Below, one piece after another: positions 22,448 through 33,860 of a DNA stretch of 64,000 nucleotides. Source of the stretch: Otatea glauca (taxonomy: Eukaryota; Streptophyta; Magnoliopsida; Poales; Poaceae); contig CM070730.1 of NCBI GenBank assembly GCA_036346275.1, forward strand, positions 39,602,918-39,666,917, written 5' to 3'. The position numbers were made by a program, and so were the translations under genes. Numbering within the stretch: the stretch's first letter is position 1; every line of letters begins with the position of its first letter. Below the pieces are notes generated by a model, which saw only the letters and a list, made by a program, of their open reading frames with translations, made no database searches and was not told the origin of the DNA.

Positions 22448-22770
22448 GAAAGTGCAAACCGACTCAATCTTGATTTGGGTGAGTCCGCTCATGGTACGAC
22501 GTTACCCTTACCGGTCGGGTTACCGCCATCGTGGTTTCAAACGTATCCATATGGGACCAAGCCAATCGATCGAGTTGGATTGGGTCAACTGCTGATCCAT
22601 GGTAAGCGCAAATGCATTCAATATTGATTTGGGTGAGTCCGCTCATGGTACGACGTTGCCCTTACCGGTCGGGTTACCGCCATCGTGGTTTCAAACGTAT
22701 CCATATGGGACCAAGCCAATTATATTAGATCGGATTGGGTCAATCTGTTGATCCGTGGAAATTTTGAGGG
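22448..22770 (+). repeat. Tandem duplication in Copia-B leader (2 x about 154 bp)
   Basis: Each unit runs from a TGCAAA..CAATNTTGATTTGGGTGAG start through CCCTTACCGGTCGGGTTACC, then ATCCATATGGGACCAAGCC, to a GATCC.TGG end. Units begin near 22465 and 22619. The related leader at 61477-61798 also has two units with a period near 152, so the duplication predates the split of these copies. Confidence 0.8.
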
Positions 22771-23963
22771 TGTTTTCCATGGCGGAAGACATGCCTCTAA
22801 AAATTTCAAGGCGCGCCTCGACTACTTGCATGTGGGCTCGCCTTGATTCCGCGTGGCGCCGCCTCGGACCCGCCACGACCGGCCACGATGACGCGCCGCC
22901 CTTGCGCGCCTGATTCTGCGTGGCGCCGCCTCGGACCGAGTCGAGGGTTGCTTTTGTTTAACTCGTTTTTGCAGGAATTATGTGAAATAGTATGGCCTAT
23001 GTGTATGTGATGCATGTAATTTCCACATGGCTCAAGTGCGTGTTAAGCCATAAGGCTATTTAAATTGTATAACGACTGCGTGTCGACTTGTGATGCTTCA
23101 AACCTCATGTAAAATTCATTATCAAAAGTTGTAAGGAGTTGCATCCATAATGATGAAGACGATGGCTAGGTGAACAAATCAAGCAAGGTGGCTAGGTGAA
23201 CAACCAAGCATGATGATGGAGATCTTAATGCTAAGGGCCATGCTATTTCACGACTTATTTTGATTTTCTGTGGATGTGTGTTTTATCCTTGCTATTTTCT
23301 TTATGCTCATTGCATGTGATGCTATATTCATAGTAATCTTTGTTCATCCTTATAGTTAAAAATCTTAAATCAAATTGTCCATCCAATTGTTGCACCTATC
23401 AAGAATTTAGATCGTTATTGATATGACTGCCAAAGTAGTATATCAATGGCTATCTCAATAGATGATAGGGATGTGTTGGACACATCACGCATAACAATGG
23501 TAGATTTAAACGAGCTATCAAAACGGTTTTGGGCTTGAGGACATAAGTGGTTGGGATTTGATTTGATAATGAAGGAACCTATACAAGACAATTGGTGTCT
23601 AGGAAAACACACATGAGGTGTTTCTTAATTGGCACCCGAATACGGAAGTGCTCCTCCTCATGTGAGCCCTTGGGGCAGGTTGACCTGGCCATGAGTCAAG
23701 TTGATGGAGGCATTCATTACTTGTTTTCATACTCAACAAACAAGAGTTACATATGATGTAATTAGCAAAGGTGTTGCTTACCTATGTCATTAAATTTCTA
23801 GCAGTGATGCCAAAGCTCACTAGTGTTTAATGAATATGGATCTTGAATACTCACTATGTGTCTATAAAAGGACATAAAATAGGAGTGTCTTTAATTAAAA
23901 GTTTAATAAAAGTTTTACATAAACATAGTGCTTAGAATCTTTGCATATTTTTGTTGTAGTTCA

Positions 23964-24775
23964 ATGGCACCTTCTCCTACTCTGCTACACCGGTTTTGCT
24001 TTGAGATCGGTTTTGGAAAGGGAAAACTGAATGGAACTAATTTTGTTGATTGGTATCGCAACTTTGAGAATTGTTCTCAAGCATGAAAAGAAGGACTATG
24101 TTCTAGAGAATCCAATTCTGATGAACCGGTAGAAAATGTCGCTCGCAATTTGAGGGTTGAATATGAAAAGCATGTTAATGCTTCAGAGAGGTCACTGCCT
24201 CATGCTAGTCACAATGGACTCGAGCTCCAAAAGCAATATGAGGACCGGATGCTTACAATATGATTGTGGGCTTGAAGGGCATGTTTGGGAATCAAGCAAG
24301 AGCTGAGAGGTATGGTATCTCAAAGCTTTTATTTGCTTGTAAGTCGGTCAAGGCATCCGGTCGATCCTCATGTGATCAAGATGATTGGTTACATTGGGAG
24401 ATTGGAAAACTTGAGTTTCCCTTAGCCTCGGTTTGGCCACAGATGTTATTCTCCGTCTCGCCTCAGAGCTTTGAGCCATTCATTATGAATTTTCATATGA
24501 ATAGCATGGAGAAGAGCCTAACCGAGCTACATGGGATGCTCAAGGTCATGGAGGAAAGCATTAAGAAAAACCCAATCATGTGATGATGGTTCGAAAACAA
24601 CCGCTTTCAAAAAGAGAAAGGCTAAGGCTAGGGAACGGAAAGAGCAAGGGCAAGGGCAAGGGCAAGGCTCAAGATGAGATCGCGAGCCTCAAAACTAAGC
24701 TTCGTGCTTAAAGTTGGCCCTCAACCCGATACCCAATGCTTCTATTGCAAGAAATCGGGGCATTGGAAACGGAAT
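23964..24775 (+). pseudogene. Copia-B gag, broken
   Basis: The frame opens MAPSPTLLHRFCFEIGF, then KLNGTNFVDWYRN, the N-terminal Copia gag block, and a one-base T insertion shifts the frame almost at once. Later segments such as ENVARNLRVEYEKHVNASER, then LELQKQYEDRML and SMEKSLTELHGMLKVMEES, are gag helices that package element RNA. The zinc knuckle near 24735-24775 reads CFYCKKSGHWKRNR, so three ligands (C, C, H) remain and the fourth Cys position is Arg. Before it is a Lys/Gly-rich repeat (GKGKGKG). The product cannot be made from this copy without the frame errors being absent. Confidence 0.8.
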
Positions 24776-26130
24776 CGCGAAAATTACAGCAGATAAGAAG
24801 AATGGAAATGTGGTTTCCACTTCGTATTAATGTTATAGAAATTAATCTTGCTACTTCTTCACTCAGCTCATGGGTATATGATACCGGTTCGGTTGCTCAC
24901 ATTTGCAATTCGTTGCGGTGATAAAGAGTAGAGACTTGGCAAAAGGAGAAGTGGATCTTCGCGTGGGGAATAAAGCAAGAGTTGCTGGTCTTGCTGTTGG
25001 CAATACCCATTGCATTTGCCTTCGAGATTAGTTTTAGAACTCAATAATTGTTATTTTGTTCCATCTTTGAGTAGAAACATTATTTCATCTTCTTGTTTGG
25101 AACATGAAGGTTATGATTTCGTAATAAAGAACTTTGTTTGTTCAATATTTTTGAATGATATGTATTATGGTCGTTGCCCCATGGTGGATGGGTTGTACGC
25201 CCTGAACTCAAGAAAAACCTATCTATAATATTAATGTAAAAGGCACCGCCTAATGATTTGAACCCTACCTTTTGTGGCATTGTCGCTAGGTCATATAAAT
25301 GAGAAGCGCATGAAGAAGCTCCATGGTGATGGACTTCTAACCTCATTTGATTTTGAATCATTTGAAACATGTGAATCTTGTTTACTTGGCAAGATGACAA
25401 AAGCCCTTTCACAGGTTTTAGTGAGAGAGCAAGTGAATTATTGGCCCTAGTACATACAGATGTATGTGGACCAATGAGCTCGACTGCTAGGGGTGGGTTT
25501 CAGTACTTTGTAACTTTTACCGATGACTTCAGTAGATATGGATATATCTATTTAATGAGGCATAAATCTGAAACTTTTGAAAGGTTCAAAGAGTTTCAGA
25601 ACGAAGTACAAAATCAACTTGGCAAAACAATAAAACACTTACGATCCGATCGTGGTGGCGAATACTTGAGCCAAGAGTTTGGTGATCATTTAAAGCAATG
25701 TGGAATCGTTCCGCAACTTACTCCGCCAGGAACGCCTCAATGGAATGGTGTGTCCGAACGACGAATCGGACTTTATTAGATATGGTTCGGTCAATGATCA
25801 CCAAACAGATCCGCCATTATCCTTTGGGGTTTCGCTCTAGAGACACCATGCTCACTTTGAATAGGGTCCCATCAAAATCCGTTGAGAAGACGCCATATGA
25901 GATATGGATAGAGAAGACCCATGTTGTCATTTCTCAAGATATGGGGATGTGAGGCTTATGTAAAACGCTTACAATCGATAAACTCGCACCTAAATCGAAA
26001 AAATGCTTTTTGTGGGTATCCTAAAGAAACAAAAGGATATTACTTTTACAAAAGAAATGAGAACAAAGTTTTTGTTGCTCAAATGGTGTCTTTTGGAGAA
26101 AGAGTTTCTTTCAAAAGAAATCAGTAGGAG
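24776..26130 (+). pseudogene. Copia-B protease and integrase, broken
   Basis: The aspartic protease site is SSWVYDTGSVAHICNSL (24865-24918), with the D-T-G triad intact. GAG-pre-integrase pieces follow, then the integrase core in one good frame from about 25378 to 25779: LALVHTDVCGPMSSTARGG, FVTFTDDFSRYGYIYLM, LRSDRGGEYLSQEFGDH and LTPPGTPQWNGVSERR. The first two catalytic Asp positions and the GEY region are visible, and the NGVSERR neighbourhood carries the Glu. The C-terminal part continues in other frames (IWGCEAYVKRLQ, then FCGYPKETKGYYFYKRNENK). At least four shifts or stops break the region. Confidence 0.85.
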
Positions 26131-26339
26131 TGATGTGTATCTTGATGAAGTTCGAGAATCACATGAATATGTTCAAGCTACCTCAACCTTCACAAGATGT
26201 ACAAAGTGTTGTACAACTTTGTGGAAGAGACTCCACCCCGTGAGGTCGGGAGGCCACGCCATGTACCTATTAGATATGGGAATGACATATTATTGTTGGA
26301 CAATGATGAGCCCACGACTTATGAAGAAGCAATGATGGA

Positions 26340-27820
26340 CCCAAACTCAAAAATGGCTTGAAGCCATGAGATCCAAATTCAATCCATGCATGACAATCAA
26401 GTTTGGAACTTGGTCGATTCACTGATGGTGTAAAACCATTGAGTGCAAATGGATTTTCAAGAAAAGATAGACGAGATGGAAATGTTCAGATCTATAAAGC
26501 ACGGTTGGTGGCAAAGGGTTTCAAACAAGTTCAAGGAGTTGACTATGATGAAACTTTCTCACCGGTAGCCATGCTCAAGTCTGTCCGGATCATTTTAGCT
26601 ATTCTTTGCATATTTTGATTATGAAATATGGCGATGGATGTCAAAACAGCCTTCCTTAATGGGAATCTTTCGAGGATGTATACATGATACAACTCAAGGC
26701 TTTGTTGATCCTAAATATGCTAAAAGGGTATGCAAGCTTCAAAGATCCATTTATGGGTTAAAGCAAGCATCTAGGAGTTGGAACATTCGCTTTGATGAAG
26801 TAGTCAAAGGTTTTGACTTTATCAAAAATGAAGAAGAGCCTTGTGTTTACAAGAAGGCTAGTGGGAGCGCACTTGTATTTACGATTTTGTATGTGGATGA
26901 CATATTATTAATCGGGAATGACATTCCTATGCTTGAAGATGTTAAGACTTCATTGAAAAGGAGTTTCTCAATGAAGGACTTGGGAGAAGCATGCTATATC
27001 TTGGGCATAAAAATCTATAGAGATAGATCAAAAGGTTAATTGGATTAAGTCAGAAACGTACATTGACAAGATATTGAAAAGGTTCAATATGCATGAATCC
27101 AAGAGAGGTTTCATGCCAATGTCACATGGCATCGGTCTCGCAAGAATCGGTGTCCTTCGACATCCGATGAGCGAGACAGATGAGCAAGATTCCATATGCT
27201 TCACTATTGGGTCTATTATATATGCCATGATCCGTACACGCCTGATGTCTCATATGCTCTAAGTGTCACGAGCGGATACCAAGCGGATCCCGTGATGGTC
27301 ATTGGATAGCCGTAAAAATATCCTCAAGTACTTGAGAAGAACTAAGGGTATGTTCCTTGTTTTTGGAGGTGAGGAAGATCTGGTTGCAAAGGGTTACACC
27401 GATGCAAGCTTCCAAACCGACAAAGATGATTTTCGATCGCAATCCGGTTTGTGTTTACACTTAATGGAGGAGCAGATGTCGGAAGAGTTCCAAGCAAAAC
27501 ACGGTGGCCGACTCTCTGACGAAGCGGAGTACATTGCGGCTTCGGAGGCCGCAAAGGAGGCGTGTGGATTAAGAAGTTTATCACGAGCTTGGTGTGGTCG
27601 CTAGTGTCTCTAGTCCAATGGACATCTATTGTGATAATAGTGGTGCCATTGCACAAGCAAAAGAGCCTAGATCACATCAAAAGTCTAAACACATACTCGC
27701 GCTTTCACCTTATTCGCGAGATTGTGGATAGAGGTGACGCCGAATATGCAAAGTACATACGAAGCCAATGTGGCCGATCCGCTGACAAAGCCACCGCCAC
27801 GCCCTAAGCATGAGGCGCAC
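26340..27820 (+). pseudogene. Copia-B reverse transcriptase and RNase H, broken
   Basis: Reverse transcriptase segments are [53 protein letters not shown] and the catalytic ILYVDDILLIGND, followed by MKDLGEACYILGIKIYRDRS. RNase H begins near 27300 with ILKYLRRTKGMFLVFGG, GYTDASFQTDKDDFRSQSG and AEYIAASEAAKEA. It ends with a broken stretch in which DNSGAIAQAKEP-like and KHI-like residues can be read across frames. Thus pol is complete in order but split into at least five frames. A purine tract AAGTGGGAGAT (27866-27876) adjoins the 3' LTR and serves as polypurine tract. Confidence 0.85.
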
Positions 27821-27876
27821 ACAAGGTCTATTGGTATTAGATACTTAATTGATTGACTCAAGTGCAAGTGGGAGAT

Positions 27877-29235
27877 TGTTAGTGTTATGCCCTTGAGGCA
27901 ATCATTTAGATGATTGTAACATGACTATGTTTATGAATAATAATATGATTATTGGTCCAATGAATGTATATCATTGTATTGATCAACAAGTATGTGACTT
28001 GATTATGAAGCTCTTTACTTAATGATGTAATTCGATAAATATCTCTGATCGGATATCATCGTATAGGACTACGATGAATAGATCAGCACATGTAGTGATC
28101 GATGATCATGCTTCATAGATCATGGGATATGGAGATATCATCTCTACATTGTGGACCATGTTGAAGAACATGGGTTAGATAGACCCGCTATGGGACAACG
28201 CGAGAATGTTTCATTCTTATGTGTCATCGCAGTATCTCATACCTAGAAGATGTATGATCCTTAGACCTGAGATTGTCATATTCCCTACATGTGTAATAGT
28301 TTTCCTTGGGGCTATCAAACACTACTTCCTAACCGGATAGTCATAAAGGTAGCTTTCATGTTTACTATGAAACGTGCAGAGGGAAGTGAGCAATAAGATG
28401 GAATTTGCCACTCCAATGAAACAGAGATATATGACAAGGCCACTCGTGTGATATGATTAAGAAAGTGCATGGCCATGCCGTGATTGAGGAGTCAATCACA
28501 ACTTATTAATATATCACGGATACGAGAGATGGATTGAATCATCAAAGGATGACATGCTTCTCGCCTTGAGATCAATCTTCATATACTTGGCAAAGGGATT
28601 ATTACATGAGTTCTTTTGATAGGTTCTGCTCGATTTGATCACAAGATGTTTGGGAGTTGGCATACTTTGCAAGAAGCCGCTACCAACTATTGGATTGAAA
28701 AGGAGTTTTCCAATCCATGTCCAAACATATGTGAACCTGCAGGTCACACACTTAATGGGTCGGGACGCATTAATTTGGATTGATCCGTAATTAATGAACC
28801 TCGTGGGCTTAGCATGGTGGGCCCCGGTTTAGGGTTTCATCTCGTGGCTATATAAGGAGGGGAGGAGGAGGCGCAGAGTGTGCTTTCCACGGTTTAGGTT
28901 TGATTCACTTGAAACCCTAGCCTCCTCCTCTCGCCGCCTCGCCGAGCGACTAGGTGCTTGCACACGACGCACGCTGCCCATCTCTCGGCGTGTGGACTCA
29001 TCAGGTGACGCTGCTGCGATCTGGGCGTGGGAGGACGATCCACGGCGAGGCGAGGACGATCCACTACATCGACGCAACGATCGCGGCGAGGACGAACCAC
29101 TACATCGACGCGCGAAGGATTCCGCAACTGCGCGTCTAGTGGTAATCTTATCTATGATCCTCTTCTTGCGAGTAGCTTTCTGGTTGCGCGGTAGTTTTTT
29201 TTTTGTGCTAGCGTAGCATACCGCGTTTCCCTACA
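27877..29235 (+). repeat. Copia-B 3' LTR
   Basis: TGTTAGTGTTATGCCC to GTTTCCCTACA, 1359 bp, nearly identical to the 5' LTR. The few differences lie mostly at CAG/CTG sites. A TATATAAGG box is at 28850. Confidence 0.9.
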
Positions 29236-30312
29236 CTAACGGTCCATCTTACCGGAGAGGTTCACTGCTGATGAGGATGACGCGACGCGATCTGGACGGT
29301 CCGACGAGGATCCAACGGCTGCGCGAAGCTCCGAAGTACAGCGGCGGATTGGCACCGGAGCGGAGGAAGACGACCACCCGAACGTCGTTTCGGTGCGACT
29401 CCGGCGAGAAGAAGTGGCAGCCTCGACTCGTTTTGGAACGGCGACCCCGGATCTGGAATCGATTCGGCGGAAGGAGGCTCGACAGCGACGGAACGGCGCA
29501 AAAACTCACGGCGGCGCTTCAAAGAACTATGGCGAGCTCCAGAGTGGCGACGGCTGCAAAACAAGCGAAGAGGCTAGTGCTACTGGCTGCGCAAGGGGAC
29601 GAGGAACATCGTAGTACGGGCTGCAGCTTTTTATAGCCTCGGCATGCTCGTAGGGATGGAAACCCTAAGCAATCCGCGGCGGAGACGGCGCGCGGCGGCA
29701 AACTCGAAAACCGAATCGGAGACGACGACCGAGAGCCGTCCGATCCGCATCGAGTGACCACGATTAGATCTCGGCCGATCCAATCCAATCCGCACTTTCA
29801 AAAATCAACGGATGCAATCAAATCTTTCCAAAACAACGCGAAGCGATCCCGACCGCTTGATCTCGATCCAACGGCTCACGCGCTAGGGTTTCGCCGAGGA
29901 AAGAGGACCGCACGATCCGATCCAACGGTCCGCATGCGCGCGGCGCGGCGGCTGGCTGGCCGCCGACAAAGATCGGGTCACACAAGACAAGGTCGGGCTT
30001 TGGCCCAAGATCGTTTCACCGATTTTTCAAAAGCTTTTTGAATTAAAATAATTCCCGAAATTAGATTAATCCATTTAAAGCAATTAAAATATCAGGAAAA
30101 ATCCAAGAAAATTCTCATAAATACTTTGAGACATTTTGAGTTCAAATAAAATATTTTTGGCAAAACTTTATATTAGTTTTATCTATATATAATTAGTTTT
30201 CACCAAAGGTTCAATATACTTAATTAAAATAAATTCAATTAAATTCCAGAAAATCCAATAAGTTCAGAAAATCACCATAAGTGAAATTATAGACCAAATT
30301 TGGGATGTTACA

Positions 30313-30326
30313 AACCTCCCCCCTTA
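30313..30326 (-). other. Gypsy-2 polypurine tract
   Basis: AACCTCCCCCCTTA is the complement of a TAAGGGGGGAGGTT purine tract next to the LTR, the same as at 52601-52613 in Gypsy-P. Confidence 0.8.
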
Positions 30327-30353
30327 ACAGAATCTCGACCCCGAGATTCAGGA

Positions 30354-31928
30354 CTAACTAAGGAATAGGTTTGGAAATTCTGACTTCAGGTCCACTTCAC
30401 GCTCCCAGGTTGCCTCATTCTCAGAATGGTTGCTCCACTGAACTTTGCAAAACGAATCGACTTGTTCCCGTTTCTCATGGTCCATGACATCCAAAATTTT
30501 CATCAGCTGCTCCTTGTAGGTCAAATCCTTCTGCAACTCAATCTCTTCCAAAGACGTCTGCTCCGCTGGCACCCGAAGACACTTCTTGAGCTGAGACACA
30601 TGGAACACATCATGCACGCCTGCTAGTGACTGCGGCAATTCCAACTGATAAGCATCCTCCCCTCGACGGCTCCAAATTTTGAACGGTCCAACATATCTTG
30701 GGGCAAGCTTTCCTTTAGCGTGAAACCTTTTAACTCCTTTCAGAGGGGTAACTCTAAGATACACGAAATCGTCTGGCTCGAAACTCAAGTCACGGCGTCG
30801 ATTATCAGCGTAACTCTTTTGTCTTGACTGCGCGATTTTCAACCTCTCTCTTATCATGGCAACTTGCTCTTCAGCTTCCTTGAGAACATTACGGCCAAAT
30901 ATCATACGCTCTCCTGTCTCATTCCAATTCAGCGGGGTACGACAGGCACGACCATATAAAGCTTCAAATGGCAACATCTGTAAGCTAGCACGTAATCGTT
31001 GTTATAGCCAACTCGCATACTGATAAACATTTGTCCCATGAAGTAGTGTAGGCTAAAGCGCAAGCCCTCAACATATCTTCCAAAATCGATTTACTCTTTT
31101 CATCTCGACCATCGATCTGTGGGTGATATGTCAGATCAAGTTCAATCGCGTTCCCATAGCTTCATGCAATTTATCCCAAAATCTCGAGGTGAACTGAGTA
31201 CCTCTGTCTGACACTATTTTCCTAGGCACACCATGCAAACACACAATTTTGGCCATGTATAATTCTGCTAACCGGTCTTCTGAGTAAGTTGTCTTAACCG
31301 GAATGAAGTGAGCAACTTTGGTCAATCGATCTACAATGACCCATATAGAATCATACCCACTTTGAGTTCTTGGCAACCCAGTGATGAAATCCATACCGAT
31401 TTCTTCCCATTTCCATTCTGGAACCCTTAACGGCTGTAGTAATCCTGCTGGTCTCTGGTGTATTGCCTTAACTCTCTGGCATATATCACACAAGGCAACA
31501 TGCTCAGCGACTTCACGCTTCATATTCGGCCACCAAAACCTCTCCTTTAAGTCCTTGTACATTTTGGCGCTTCCTGGATGGATTGAATACTTGGAATCGT
31601 GAGCCTCTTCCAAAATCAACTGCTTAAGTTCTGGTCTGTGTGGCACACAGATTCGACCCTTGAACCATATGGTACCCTGGTCATCCATAGCAAAATCTGT
31701 CGCTAATCCTTCATCCTTTTTAGCTTTGATTCGGTTCATTTTCTCATCATCCTTTTGCCCTTCCCGAATCTGATCCTCAAGCGTCGGCTTTACTTCCAAT
31801 GCGGCTATGAATCCTTCTGGAATCATTTCCAATTTTAACTTCTGAAACTCCTTACATAGCTCCGATTGATCTTCTTGTACCATCATATTTGCAACGTGGC
31901 TTTTTCGACTCAAAGCATCAGCCACTAC
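30354..31928 (-). pseudogene. Gypsy-2 integrase and chromodomain-like tail
   Basis: Two long open segments, 31131-31964 and 30354-30977, cover most of integrase. After [10 protein letters not shown] (end of RNase H) come the HHCC zinc finger (HDSKYSIHPGSAKMYKDLKE, then WWPNMK and CDICQRVK) and the core with EIGMDFITGLP, VDRLTKVAHFIPVKTTY and IVSDRGTQFTSRFWDKL. In the second segment are LPFEALYGRACRTPLNW, AQSRQKSYADNRRRDLSF and LAPRYVGPFKI. The C-terminus CKVQWSNHSENEATWEREVD resembles a chromodomain, which in chromoviruses steers integration. About 150 bp between the segments (30978-31130) carries frame errors in the core's C-terminal part. This is one of the better preserved Gypsy-2 regions. 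Confidence 0.85.
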
Positions 31929-32159
31929 GGCCCTGTTTGGTATAGCTCCAGATCCCAGCTCCACCTCAGAGCTGGAGTTTGTAGGCTAAAATAAAGTAAA
32001 TTAAGTTTATATTTTTAGTCTAAAATGTAAACAAGATGATACATCTAAACACTCTTAATGTACCCACAGCTCCAGCTCCATAAATTTCTGGAGCTAGGAA
32101 TACCCTGCTCCACCAACTCCACGGATTTTGGTGGAGCTGGAGCTATCCCAAACACCCCC
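31929..32159. mobile_element. Tourist-like MITE (231 bp)
   Basis: Ends GGCCCTGTTTGGTATAGCTCC and its near-inverse GGAGCTATCCCAAACACCCCC form terminal inverted repeats, flanked by TAC at 31926-31928 and 32160-32162. Size and the GGCC.TGTTTGG start suggest PIF/Harbinger-related Tourist, although those normally duplicate TAA or TTA. It splits Gypsy-2 RNase H exactly before VADALSRK. Confidence 0.7.
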
Positions 32160-33420
32160 TACATTAGCCTTTCCTGGATGGTAGTGGATTCCCATATTAT
32201 AATCCTTTATCAGTTCCAACTACCTTCTTTGCCTCATGTTAAGATCTGACTGAGTGAAAATATATTTGAAATTCTTGTGGTCCGTATATATCTCACATCT
32301 ATTTCCAATGAGATAATGACGCCACAATTTCAAGGCATGCACCACGGCAGCCAATTCCAAGTCATGCGTAGATAATTTCCTTCATGCGGTCTTAACTGCC
32401 TTGACGCATATGCAACCACCTTACCCTCTTGCATCAATACGCATCCCAGTCCTTGTCTTGATGCATCACAGTATATGTCAAAACTGTTCTGGACATCAGG
32501 CAATACTAGCACTGGGGCTGTTGTCAAACGCTTCTTTAATTCCTCAAAGCTTTTCTCACACTCTAGCATCCATACAAACTTCTTTTCCTTTTTCAGCAAA
32601 TGCGTGAGAGGTCTCGCAATTGTTGAGAATCCTTCTATAAACCGCCGGTAGTAACCTGCCATTCCCAGGAAACTACGCACCGAGTAATGCACTTCGTGCT
32701 CCCAAGTCGTAACTGCTCCACCTTGCTCGGCCCATCGCCACTCCTTTCGCAGTCATCACATGACCAAGAAATTCAACCCTCTCCTTCCAAAAATCACACT
32801 TGCTGAACTTAGCGTACAATTGTTGTTCTCGCAACCTTTCTAAAACCAACCTCAAATGTTCAGCATGCTCCTTTTCTGTCTTTGAATAAACCAGAATATC
32901 GTCTATAAAGACAACAACAAACTTATCCAGATACTCCATGAAAACCTTATTCATCATATTCATGAAATATGCCAGCGCATTGGTCAATCCGAATGACATC
33001 ATCAGAACTCATAATGTCCATATCTCGTTGAGAATGCGGTCTTCGGGACATCTTCTGCTCGAATCTTTAGTTGATGATATCCTGAACGAAGGTCTATTTT
33101 GGAGAAGACTCCTGCTCCCCTCAACTGATCAAATAAGTCGTCGATTCTTGGCAATGGGTACTTGTTCTTAATTGTTACTTCATTAAGTGCTCGATAATCG
33201 ATACACATCCTTAAACTTCCATCCTTTTTCCTTACACACAAAACTGGCGCTCCCCACGGCGATGAGTTTGGTCTTACGAAGCCTTTCTCCAACAGCTCTT
33301 CATCCTGCTTCTTCATCTCTACTAGTTCATCGGTAGGCATCCGATAGGGTCTTTTTGCTATCGGTGCTGTTCCAGGTGCTAACTCAATGACAAACTCGAT
33401 GTCATGGTCTGGCGGCATTC
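32160..33420 (-). pseudogene. Gypsy-2 reverse transcriptase and RNase H
   Basis: Minus-strand segments at 33002-33418, 32673-33002 and 32330-32692 give [92 protein letters not shown] and the catalytic [31 protein letters not shown] follows, then RNase H from [17 protein letters not shown]. This is a Ty3/Gypsy reverse transcriptase with FIDD at the active site. The frame breaks near 33001, at a CTG-containing site in relatives, again around 32700, and in RNase H before the MITE. The remaining RNase H runs to 32163. Confidence 0.85.
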
Positions 33421-33860
33421 CCGGCAGTCCTCTGGAAATACATCTGGGTATTCCCTGACTACTAGCACTTCTTCTATGCTGACGGCTTTTACGCTATTAA
33501 CCATTAGTTGACCATCACGAACTGCTGTCGCATGGAATTCCACTTTCTCTCCTTTAGGGCTCTCAATGGATACAACCCTTCGACCACAATCCAAAACTGT
33601 CTTATGCTTGGTTAACCAGTCCATTCCCAGAATGACATCTAAAGCTTGGGCATCTAGAATAATCAAGTTCGCTAGGAACTCTACCCCATTAATTATTAGC
33701 TTCACCCCCAAACACCCAAGGTTAGATCTTAACTCAGATCTTGGGGCTTGGACTAGCATCACACACTTAAGATTTTTCATGATCAAACCATTTTCAGATG
33801 CAAAAGCTCGAGAGACAAATGAATGCGAAGCTCTGAATCGATAATCTTATTGCAGTGTAA
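33421..33860 (-). pseudogene. Gypsy-2 aspartic protease, broken at the active site
   Basis: [40 protein letters not shown] and [12 protein letters not shown] are the downstream protease and linker blocks of Ty3/Gypsy pol, open from 33379 to 33786. Just upstream, near 33835-33845, the D-S-G active-site region reads GATTCAGAGCTTCGC, one base short of a D-S-G-A-S reading, so the catalytic loop is out of frame with the rest. The protease normally cuts the Gag-Pol precursor inside the particle. The LGMDWL motif typical of chromoviral proteases is intact. Confidence 0.75.

Larger units (their letters stand above)
20933..29235 (+). mobile_element. Copia-B, full-length but defective
   Basis: A plus-strand Ty1/Copia element with LTRs of about 1.36 kb, a primer site, a duplicated leader, gag, protease, integrase, reverse transcriptase, RNase H and a polypurine tract in Copia order. 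It is inserted into the Gypsy-2 3' LTR. CTAAC follows the right LTR and CTAAT precedes the left one, and the intact target GATCTAACGG can be read at 55873. All coding domains are interrupted by small indels. LTR starts (TGTTAGTGTTATGCCC) resemble Angela-type LTRs. Confidence 0.9.
18843..30312 (-). repeat. Gypsy-2 3' LTR, split by Copia-B
   Basis: From TGTCGGGACCCGAATTTGC to TTGGGATGTTACA, about 3.1 kb without the Copia-B insertion. It pairs with 36264-58568. The dyad block is at 19492-19515, TGACGTCA is at 20700, and the GC-rich promoter side (29236-29960) is followed by an AT-rich end next to the polypurine tract. Reading frames in 29249-29788 are GC-rich shadows. Confidence 0.85.
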
